Program-made: the position numbers and the translations under genes
Origin: Prosopocoilus inquinatus
Lineage: Eukaryota > Arthropoda > Insecta > Coleoptera > Lucanidae
DNA length: 64,000 nucleotides
Reading direction: 5' to 3'
Assembly (NCBI GenBank): GCA_036172665.1
Contig: CM069875.1
Coordinates: 21,855,806-21,919,805, forward strand
In this document: positions 46,477-54,981 of the stretch, in pieces
How the letters are laid out: the number at the start of each line of letters is the position of its first letter
Numbering within the stretch: position 1 is the first letter of the stretch
Notes under the pieces: generated by a model
What the model saw: the letters and a program-made list of their open reading frames with translations, nothing else
What the model was told of the DNA's origin: nothing
Databases searched by the model: none

Positions 46477-47857
46477 GCCGGCTGTTTCAAATTGAGTGTG
46501 CACTAAAGGGATCTTATAAACCGTAAGAGATACAAATTCGGTTAAATGGAAGAAAAGTTGCACGAATTAACGTCTAACTCGTATTCATTAACAGAAGGAT
46601 CTTTTTCTTATATCTTCTTGAGATATTAATAAAAATGTAAAAAAACTATTTTCTTCTTCTCTCTGTATCTCTTTTATTCTACATAATTTTGAAATTCCGA
46701 TTTAACTTTCTACAGGTACTTTTTGATTTTGCTTCGAATAGGAGTAACGGAATTGAAGTCAAACGTTTCGTAAAAGTAAATAAAGTAGATAAAATAGACT
46801 TTATATTTTGGACATTGAAATAGTGACTAGCATTAAGATAAATAATAAGGAGCAACTAAGAAGGCGAATATTAGATTCTTACAGAAAAGTTTCGCGAATT
46901 CATGTTCGACGCGCTAGACAACACAGGATTAAGAACGAATGTGTGTCTTGAAAACGGTAGAGGACATTTCGAGGACTTCCTTTAATTTATTTATTTCACT
47001 TTATTTATTTCTCATTATTTATTTCACTTTATTTATTTCACAAACTCATGTTCTCCTTCTATAATTTTTATTCAACTTATTTATTTTGTTTTTGTAATTT
47101 AATATGTTTATACTGCTGTTTATTTGGTTTGTATTAACCACCTAATATCAATTTGTCAATATTTATTGATTTTTCCTCTTCCCGCAACTGAATGTTAGTT
47201 GCTAATACTTAACAAAAGTGGTTAGGATTAAATGTTTAAGAAAAACATGACGAAACTCTATCAGTTTCTTTTGGCATATTCTAACTTTACTTAAAAAAAG
47301 GTATTAAGTATTATACTCACTGAAATCACCAGAAAGAATGCTATCGACTGGAATAATAAAAAGATAAGAAAATAAACCAAAAATTTGAAATTGTGTATTA
47401 AATAAAATTTTCATATAAAATCTGAATTATTTAAGCTTCAAATTAATACCAACTATTAAGTGTGATATATCATTACAATCAGGAAACAAAGAATGCTATC
47501 GAATAGAACAATAAAAAGATATAAGTTGTATTTAAAAAATCGAAACCGATGATGGTCATGGAAAGACGAAACGTTTGACTTCAATTCTATTACTCCTATT
47601 CGAAGCAGAATAAAAAAGTGCCTGTAGAAAGTTAAATCAGAATTTAAAAATTATGTATAATAAAAAAGATACAGAGAGAAAAATAAAATCGATTTTTTTA
47701 CATTTTTATTAATATCTCAAAAAGAAATAATAAAAAAATCATTCTGTTAATGAATACGAGTTAGACATTGATTCGAGCAACTTTTCTTCCACTTAATCAT
47801 ATTTGTATCTCTTACGGTTTCGAGATCCCTTCAGTGCACACCCAATTTGAAACAACC
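46477..47857. mobile_element. Family D element, copy 2
   Basis: The termini GCCGGCTGTTTCAAATTGAG (46,477) and the inverse of GGTTGTTTCAAATTGGGTGT (47,857) are flanked by TA. The right arm is full length (about 430 bp), but the left arm is cut after about 290 bp, exactly at the GTCAAACGTTTCGT word near 46,757-46,772, so copy 2 is shorter than copy 1. The interior matches copy 1, with an expanded run of TTTATTTCACTTTATTT units at about 46,984-47,040. The right arm carries a CCGATGATGGTC...GACGAAACG motif at 47,547-47,579. Confidence 0.85.
46785..46985 (+). pseudogene. Decayed transposase C-terminus inside family D copy 2
   Basis: Translation gives KIDFIFWTLK followed by two stops and LALR, then, in another frame, NNKEQLRRRILDSYRKVS continuing into IHVRRARQH. 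A 2-bp deletion relative to copy 1 shifts the frame again before LENGRGHFEDFL and TAA at 46,985. IDFIFW corresponds to LDFFLW of the intact transposase and retains the aspartate that aligns with the third catalytic position (Asp298). This copy is more damaged than the one in copy 1. The two share ancestry, as their nucleotide similarity shows. Confidence 0.75.
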
Positions 47858-48039
47858 TATTTAATTAAGTTAATTTTCCGCAGACTTAAATGATTTTGGC
47901 GTATAACTCCTCTGACTAGCATGCATGAAATGATTACAGCGAATATTAAAATTAAAGCTTGTATAATCAGTAACTAAAATTTTGTGCCTGTGCTCCAAAA
48001 ATAATGATAATGACGTTTCTAATGGAACACTCTTGGTTC

Positions 48040-48760
48040 TCAAGATATTTTATTATTTCTTCCGAACCATCCCTTTGAGATTATAACAAGTTCATGTGAT
48101 CTTCTTGTAAGTCTAGTGTACCTGTTGCACAGTAATTGAATGGCTTCTCTTTTGTGAAAATGTCTAATCTGAGTCCCTGGTCTGTTGCTGCTGTATGCCA
48201 TTTCCAGATGGTAATGGTGGTGAAAATAAAGAAACAATAGTGGTTACCATCTGGTTTTTGATGGAACACCGTCTGTTACCACGAGAACCTGTTGTTTCCC
48301 CAGAGCAATTCCTCTGAAATTAGAACAAGTTCAAGTGAACTTATTTAAGTCTGTTACACTGTAACTGAATAGTTCCTCTTTAGTGAAAATGTCTAATCTC
48401 AGTCCCTGGTCTGTACGTGCCATTTTCAGAAAGAAATGGTAGTAGAAATAAAGAAATAATTGCGATTACCAGATGGCAGTTAACTGTAATTATTAGATGG
48501 TAATTACAATTGTTTCTTTCTTTCTACCATGTACTGACCAGGGATTCAGATTAGACACTTCCACAAAAGAGGAACTAATAAACTGCAGAGTAAGAGTTAT
48601 ACCAGACTTACGTTACCACTTTTTTTTGTTTGGAAAGGGCACGTACAGACCAGGAACTCAGACTAGAGACCTCCACGAAAATGGAAACAACGAACTACAG
48701 AGTAATGGTTACGCCAGACTTACAAGAAGATCACTTGAACCTGTTATACATTTTTTTTAA
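48040..48760. repeat. Family K cluster: four repeat units, two in each orientation
   Basis: Units on the plus strand at about 48,040-48,240 and 48,280-48,460 share TTCAAGTGA or TTCATGTGA with TCTT, AGTCTGTT or AGTCTAGTG, GTGAAAATGTCTAATCT and CAGTCCCTGGTCTGT. Inverted units at about 48,500-48,620 and 48,635-48,760 carry the complements (GACCAGGGATTCAGATTAGA, GACCAGGAACTCAGACTAGA, AGAAGATCACTTGAACCTG). A fifth unit lies at 53,635-53,790, on the far side of the SINE and hAT insertions. Several overlapping frames here are by-products of the repeat. The class of repeat is not recognised. Confidence 0.7.
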
Positions 48761-48971
48761 TCTTTGGTGTTTTGCCCAAGTCATAGACTTGCCAGGACCT
48801 CAGGAGCGGGAGTGTATTTTTGTGTGTGTAAAGTATTCCACGGCTTTGTTACTTCCAAATCTCCTCGCCGTTGAAGGGGAAGTAGTGTCGAATTTTCTCC
48901 CCAGCACTAAAGGGTACCTGAAGTGAGTAACAACCCTCGAGAAATATCTCGAGCGGGTCCGAACCCACGAC
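48748..48971 (-). mobile_element. tRNA-derived SINE, 3' part (body and A-rich tail)
   Basis: On the minus strand, GGGTTCGGACCCGC (the pol III B box and T-arm) continues from the head at 53,566-53,610, interrupted by the hAT element. The body then runs to GGCAAAACACCAAAG and an ATTAAAAAAAATG tail near 48,750. With the hAT element removed, the SINE would be about 270 bp. It lacks coding sequence and would have depended on a LINE for movement, as other SINEs do. Confidence 0.65.
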
Positions 48972-49019
48972 GAGTGCTGCGAAAATTTATCAATATTTAT
49001 GAATAACAATATTTCCATT

Positions 49020-49115
49020 TCAGATATCGACAATATCGATATTATCGATATTTATCGATATTATCGGTAATATCGATGTATGACGGAGTTATCGACATTA
49101 CTGGTGGTATCGGTT
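49020..49115. repeat. Left subterminal TATCGATA repeats of the hAT element
   Basis: At least six overlapping ATATCGATATT, ATTATCGATA and TATCGGTA words lie in 95 bp. Their position just inside the terminus, matched at the other end, fits transposase-binding subterminal repeats known in hAT elements. Confidence 0.75.
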
Positions 49116-51728
49116 ATTATTTATTTCAGTTTATACTAAAACTATAATTGAGCTATTTGTGTACGTGCAAATTATTAATTTTTGAAGAGTTGTTTATTAA
49201 GTATATTACTAATTATATTGGGTATCGTCAGTATTGTGGCCTGTGGCATTCAAATTAATTCGTCCGATTCGCACTAAACCTATTTGAATATAAATTTTAT
49301 TGAAATATCAATTTTATTAGTATATGGGACATGATCAGGACGTAAAGAAAATTTTAAAATATTTTAATTAACTTTTAGTCTAGTCAAAGTTTATAATTAA
49401 AAAATGAATCTAGAGAAAGTTTTTGTTTTAAACTTGTGTATTCGACACTTATTCGTGTGCGTATTCGTATTTTCCCACATTTTGGCGGGAGGACTCTTTT
49501 TGCTAACGATTTCTTGCTTTTAATTTTTATTGTTATGATTGAGGAAAGCAATGAATTATACAGCAATCTAAAACTTTTGTTGTGGTACGCGATATCATGT
49601 TTTCAATATTGGTTATCTATAATATAAAAATATCAACATAAATCGATCTATCGGTATAGCATTTATTTTCTAAATAAAAATATTATAATTGTTCGAAATT
49701 TCCTCCTTCGCTTTTTGAACTGTGATGCCGAACGATTATCAAGTGCCTTTCATTGTATTTTTTATATATTTTTTCTGACGTAATTTATGATATTTCATAA
49801 CTGACAGTAACAGCACATTTATTTGTTCTTTTTTAAACTGAATATGGGAGTATGGGAATATTTGCGTTGGTGTTAGGTTCAGAGTTGAAAAAAAAACTCA
49901 CGATATTATAGTATCAATAATATTTAATATTAACAGGGTAATACACATTTATTTTCGAATATGTTTTTTATTTAGAGATAAAAATATTAGTTGTTCTGCA
50001 TGTTCAGAAGTTAAAGTACTTCTCATGTCAGTGACAATATTTCCACCTTTGCTGAAAACTCTTTCGGACGATACACTCGTCGCTTGTATGGGTAAATACT
50101 TTTTGCCAAAACACTTAAGAATTTCAGTGAAACGTTCTGGATTTTCCATCAACTCAAGGGATCTTCTTCTATGTCTATTGTTGGCATATTTAAATAGTTT
50201 GATATATCTTTTTGTATCCCGGTTTCACCCGTTACGTTTTCTTGACTGTGTTGCTGTAATATTGCTGCTAAACCGGTGCGCTTCCTTTTTTTGCTTGTCT
50301 GTTCTATTTGCATTTCAGAAAACATATTTTCTGTTTCCTCCTTAATGTCTTGTAATATTTTCTGTTTATCTTTCTCTGTAAAAATACTAGTTTTAAATCT
50401 AGGATCCAAAAATGTACATTTTTTTAATAGATTATTTGTCTGAATATCGTCAATATACCGTTTATTTAATACTGTTAAAATATGGTTAATAATTTTTTAT
50501 ACAGTTCACATTTGAGTATATTTGAGTACTCGGCTTCAATTTGCTGTAAGACCGGCAATATTATTGCTGCTGTGACATATTTCTCTCCTGATAGAATTTC
50601 AGAAATATGTTCTATTGGCTTCAATATCTGAACGATTTCTTTCAAAATCTCCACTTCCTCAACAGACAATGTATTATTAATATATTTTCTTGCATCATAA
50701 TGTTGTAAAAATGTCATTATTGGTACCTGTTGTTCAATTACTGTCTCAATTAATTTTAATAAAGATCACCACCTCGTTTTACTAAAAGAAGGTAATTTTC
50801 TGATCGGCAGATTATACTTCTCTTGGTATTCTTTTAATTCCCTGGCTGCTTTCCAACTATGCGCTAACAAATTTTGAAAGGTCTTCACTTTCTGTAGTGG
50901 TTTTTGTAATTCAGACATTTCAAATATTTTATTTATGGCAGTATTAATGGAGTGCCCGAAACAACTAACATGATTAAAATTCAAATTTGCAATTGCTTTT
51001 ACCATATTTGCACCATGGTCTGTTGTAAAAGCAGTTTGCTTTTCATAAATGTTCCATTCATGTAAAAACGATGTAAAGTAAACAGTCTCTTATATTTTCT
51101 GACGTATGATCATCGGACATTTCAGTGCAATTTAAGCAGCAGTAAGTTAATAACCAATCATCAGTAATATAATGTGATGTTACAGAAATATAGGGAATGT
51201 TTGCTACTGAAGTCCAACAATCTGTTGTGAACGACAAATGCATTGTTTTGGAAATGTTATTCTGGATTATTGTACGAGTTTCTTGATATAACTTGGGAAT
51301 TAGTTGTTCAGATACTGTTTTTCGACTTGGTAGCACATATACGGGAACGCAAACTTAGCAAATGTTGAAATCCTTCATTTTCAACTATATTGTATAGCTG
51401 CATATCCACTGCAATGAAATATGCCAATGACTTGGTTATTTTTTCTTTAGTTTGCTTTGAAAGTGTAAAATGATGAAGAGATATTTGTTTTGTCTGTTGT
51501 GATGTAGAATGTAGCGACGAACTTCCAGAGGATACTACTTGTAATGTTTGGCAAGCTAAGGATGATGACAATTGTTGAGAAGTTGAAGGCAATTATGTTG
51601 TCGTCGGACGATCAGTAGATACCTCAATTAATGGATGGTCACCTAATGGATTCGACTTCTCTGTGCCAAATGTTTCTGCTTCTGTATCAATCAATTCAGT
51701 AATGTGTGAAATATTACTTTCAGTTGTT

Positions 51729-52596
51729 CTGAAATGAAATAAATATTTATATCTATCTGGGAGACAGAGCTGTAACTGGCTTATTTAATTATACAACTTT
51801 CTTATTATTTATTTCGATTCTTAAAATGCACTCCGAAATTTGTAAGCTAATAGACTGCTAATAGTATTTATTATGGTATGTAAACGAATTCTTTAAGAAT
51901 ACTTATGAAACAATAATAAATTGAATAAAGTTGATTCTTATCCGATGAGAAATGTAAGTAAAAGGTTGTTTTAATCTTGAAACGGACAGAATTATGATTA
52001 GAAGTACACTCCTGGCGAAGCTATAAATCCATCGTGAAACGTTGAGTGTACTTCTGATCATAATTCTGTCCGTTTCAAGATTAAACAAACCTTTTACTTA
52101 ATAATAAATTATTTAATCAAAAATTTTAACACCTGGTAATTTTTTTAATTTTTTATCAACTCTTAGAAACAAATTTGTACCGCATGTCTTAGCTTTACTG
52201 TAAAATAACCTCAAGACGGACATTGTTTTGTTTTTCAATTAAACTAAAAAAAAATTAAAAATTCACCGAGTAATAATGCAGGAAAAAACTGCTTTATTTG
52301 GTTGCAATTATTCTCCAGTTTTAATTCGGATATTTACAAAATAAGGACGGCCGTGATGTCCGGTAGGTAATGCAATAAAATGTGCAAAACGTTTAGGATT
52401 TTCGAGTAATAAAAGCCAGATGTGTGGGTTACTTGTCGACCGATCCTGACCTAAGCATCCCGGCTGTGTATAAGCTTTGTTTTTGCAATATCTGTTTTTT
52501 CCTGTGTACAATTCTTAAAATGACACAATTGCGTGCGAAAATAAACAACCATTACAGAAGTCTTTAATATATTTATTTATTTGTTGAAATCCTTAC
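51729..52596 (-). other. Inferred intron 1 of the hAT transposase, carrying a family-F insertion
   Basis: The donor is GTAAGG (minus strand, ending exon 1 at 52,597) and the acceptor is TTTCAG before 51,728. The intron holds the large family-F hairpin at 51,955-52,100 plus about 400 bp of unrecognised sequence. A minus-strand frame at 52,308-52,511 within the intron has no recognisable domain. Confidence 0.6.
51955..52100 (+). repeat. Family F, copy 3: 57-bp inverted repeat closing on a hammerhead-like loop
   Basis: Arms 51,955-52,011 and 52,044-52,100 are inverse complements with about three mismatches in 57. The 32-base loop (52,012-52,043) reads CTGGCGA, then AGCTATAAATCCATCG, then TGAAAC, then GTT. 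The innermost paired bases are CACTC and GAGTG. In a hammerhead ribozyme the order is stem I, CUGANGA, stem II, GAAA, stem III, NUH, stem I. Here the loop starts and stops exactly at the equivalents of CUGANGA and GUU. Departures from the canonical form: G replaces the conserved A in CUGA, an extra A precedes stem II, stem II is weakened in this copy, and stem III is only a self-complementary ACGU. It lies inside the hAT intron. Palindrome and loop are seen directly; the ribozyme interpretation is inference. Confidence 0.6.
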
Positions 52597-53394
52597 TGTC
52601 TTTCAGTCAAATTCTGTTCCTCCTGGTCTTTTCGAAATTTAGTGTTTAAATATTCACTGTAATGTCTCGGATGGCTGTTTTTTAAATGTGATATTAAGTT
52701 CGATGTGTTGCCATGACTTTTAATTAATCGACTACAATAATTGCACCTGGCACCCTGATCATCTTTTTTAAAGAAATCCCATGCTACGCTTTTTTTGCCC
52801 ATTTTGTTCTCTAAAAATTAAAGACTGGTATTAATTATTATATCTACATTATAGTAATTAATAATATTTATATCACTAAATTTATGTTGAAATAATAAAA
52901 AAAGATATATTTGATTATTACATCTCTATAATATCTACTTACCTTGATCAAAATAAGAGGAAAATTTATAAAGCACAAAATACACTTTTTTAATCTTGCA
53001 AATTACAAATGCTAACGCTAGCCACAGTGACGATCTGTTGCAGACTGTTTGAAAATCAAAAATATGCGTTTACATTGTTGTGCAATTTATTGCTTTTTAC
53101 TTTATTGCAGGGGTTGTTTAGACCATATGCGCGTGAATCTCATATAAATTCTATTTCATTGTAGTTTAGTAACTGGGTAATAATTCTTTTCTCGGTAGAA
53201 ATTTATTTTAGTTAATTAATAATAACAATTTTCGGATGTTTATATTAACTTTTAACAGAACACATTACAATTATGCTACAGTCGTTTCGTCTTATTCAAA
53301 AGAATATATTTTACGTATTGCCGGAAAGAAAAGCAATAACATTTCTGAAAATGAAAAAAAAAATAATCATAATGGCCCATGATATTGCCCATAT

Positions 53395-53545
53395 AGTTGA
53401 TATCGAACTTAAAAAATATTGACAAAATCATTGATATCAATATTATCGCTTACGTCGATAATAACGATAAATATCCATAATATCGATATATCGATAAATA
53501 TCGATATTTTTTAGTTATCGATATCCGATATTGAAAACATGATAT
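53395..53545. repeat. Right subterminal TATCGATA repeats of the hAT element
   Basis: Words such as TTGATATCGAAC, TGATATCAATATTATCG, AATATCGATATATCGATAAA and TTATCGATATCC fill the last 150 bp, mirroring the left end at 49,020-49,115. Confidence 0.75.
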
Positions 53546-53557
53546 CGCGCACCCCTA

Positions 53558-53613
53558 CCCACGACCTTATGATTGCAAGGCCGGTCCCTTACCACTAGAC
53601 CGTTCAGGCGTTG
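53558..53613 (-). mobile_element. tRNA-like head of the SINE (5' part)
   Basis: The minus strand reads GGTCTAGTGGTAAGGGACC, an A-box and D-arm pattern, then GGCCTTGCAATCATAAGG (anticodon-arm-like, with TGC in the loop), then GTCGTGGG, which joins across the hAT insertion to GGTTCGGACCC, the B box. Together these give pol III promoter boxes in tRNA order and spacing. It is not a functional tRNA gene because it is interrupted and lacks a complete acceptor stem. Confidence 0.65.
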
Positions 53614-53634
53614 AAATATCAAAGGAATTGTTCA

Positions 53635-53790
53635 GGAGAAACGAGTTCTCATGGTAACCGACAGGTTCCATTAGAAACCAGAAACCATCTGGTAATGACA
53701 CTATCACTTTTTCCGTCCGGAAATGGCACGTATAAATAAAGAACTCAGATTAGACACAACTGAGAGTGTTTCATTAGAATCATCGTCATC
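53635..53790 (-). repeat. Family K unit flanking the SINE/hAT nest
   Basis: CCATCTGGTAATG, GGAAATGGCACGTA and AACTCAGATTAGACAC match inverted K units at 48,500-48,760, and ACGAGTTCTCATGGTAACCG matches the inverse of ACCACGAGAACC near 48,278. It is the other half of a K repeat separated by the SINE and hAT insertions. Confidence 0.65.
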
Positions 53791-54849
53791 ATCACTGTTA
53801 TAGGTACAATACCTAATTATTCATAAAATTTCTGATTTTGGGCGACAGTGGAAAAGAAAGCTCGTATCTTAGAACAAATACAATCTATAGAGGTAAATAA
53901 AACTACTATTTTAGAAATAAAATAGAAGAATAATTTTATATGCGAAAAACATAAATCAAATGATTGGTTTTAGTGTGTAATTAATTTCAGAGTTAATAAT
54001 AAATAAATAATAAAAATGAAGTCAGTAATAAATGATAAAAAACTAAAACAAATTTTAGATTGAAAATGTCAGCTTACAGTTCGTGCGACACGTAAGGCAT
54101 GAGATTGTATTCCACAGTCTTTTTGATTAGAACTTTTATTAATCAAATGTTATATTCTAGAAGTGCCTAATAAGTTTAAGATTTTTTAAGACGACTAATT
54201 TGATTAACTTCTTCAAACCTGTGTTAAAACTTCTCTTGTTTTTTTTTCCTAATTTAAAATATTTGTGCTATAATTAACTTTATTCGTCGTTGAATTAACG
54301 TCCAACGTAGAAAATGATAATCCTCGGGATTAGAATTTCAAATATCGCTATTTCACCACCTTGACAAAAAATTTCAAAGAGCAGAAAAGTTAATTGCCGT
54401 CGAGACGTGAAGTTAGAAGTGCGGCGAAAATTTCTAAACTGTAACTCGTTTAGCCTGGGAGGAGAAGTCTCGGTTACAAAATCAAAATTAAAAGGTTTAA
54501 AGAACTCAGACGGAAAGTAGTTTTCCGCTCTGAATAGAAGTAATTAAGTAACGACCCAAGTTTTACTCGGTGAAGGTAAACGAAATTTAGGAAATGTCTT
54601 ATTTGTTTATCCATCCTATGTTATGAAACGGAAAGTAGAACCCTTTTTTTGCATTTCTAACTTAAAAAATACAAGAAATATATAAACTTTGATTTTAGTT
54701 TCATACTGTCTTGATAAAACTGTTACATATATTCATCAGCTTTCAGATAATCTAATAAACTTATTAACATAAAGAATCTACTTTGTGTAATTTAAAATAA
54801 ACACGTATAGTAGTAGTTTTTTTTCCGGAATTAAGTGGCGATGGTACAA
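53791..54849. other. No gene recognised
   Basis: AT-rich DNA after the nest. No gene, RNA gene or inverted repeat is supported. Confidence 0.5.
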
Positions 54850-54981
54850 AAATATAATAAATGAAGTTGACTCTTGTCCGATGAAAATAGTTTTTAACCT
54901 TCAATCGGATACTATTAAAAATGGGAAAATTGGGAAGAACCATCAACGTTTCACTATCGTTTGATTGCTTTGCCAGGAGTG
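54850..54981 (-). repeat. Family F repeat, copy 4 (hammerhead-like motif)
   Basis: The minus strand reads CACTC, CTGGCAA (54,981-54,970), AGCAATCAAACGATAG, TGAAAC, GTTGATGG. On the plus strand the lead-in GAAGTTGACTCTTGTCCGAT matches copy 3 (GTTGATTCTTATCCGAT near 51,931), and AGTTTTTAACCTTCAATCGG matches copies 2 and 5. Unlike copy 3, this copy has no long inverted repeat around the motif, so the extended arms of copy 3 are a local feature or were lost here. Confidence 0.65.

Larger units (their letters stand above)
49949..52802 (-). pseudogene. hAT-family transposase with BED zinc finger, two-exon pseudogene
   Basis: Exon 1 (52,802-52,597) starts MGKKSVAWDFF and encodes a BED finger (CNYCSRLIKSHGNTSNLISH, then HLKNSH). 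A donor GTAAGG follows directly, and an acceptor ...TTTCATTTCAG precedes exon 2 at 51,728. The join preserves frame (residues TTESNISHITELIDTEAETF). Exon 2 runs through the RNase-H-like core (LSFTTDCWTSVANIPYISVT; FTTDHGANMVKAIANLNFN; NHVSCFGHSINTA) to the hAT C-terminal dimerisation motif LPIQATSVSSERVFSKGGN. Damage includes an in-frame TAA at 51,593-51,595, frameshifts near 51,345, 51,072 and 50,478, a TGA replacing Trp after KTRW near 50,765, and TGA plus a frameshift near 50,150. The enzyme would have moved hAT elements; this copy cannot. The exon structure is inferred from splice consensus and frame continuity. Confidence 0.85.
48972..53557 (-). mobile_element. hAT transposon, decayed, inserted in the SINE
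   Basis: The element is bounded by a 9-base match ACCCACGAC (48,963-48,971 and 53,557-53,565), of which 8 bases would be the hAT target duplication. The right terminus reads inward AGGGGTGCGCGATATCATG, a typical CAGGGGTG-type hAT end. The left terminus (GAGTGCTGCGA) is a degraded version. Both subterminal regions are packed with TATCGATA words. The minus strand encodes a BED-finger transposase, now a pseudogene. The insertion splits the B box of a tRNA-derived SINE. Confidence 0.85.

Noticed and set aside
53558..53613. A genuine tRNA gene on the minus strand
   Set aside because: The A and B boxes are present, but the unit is split by a hAT insertion, lacks a full acceptor stem, and continues into a SINE body with an A-rich tail.
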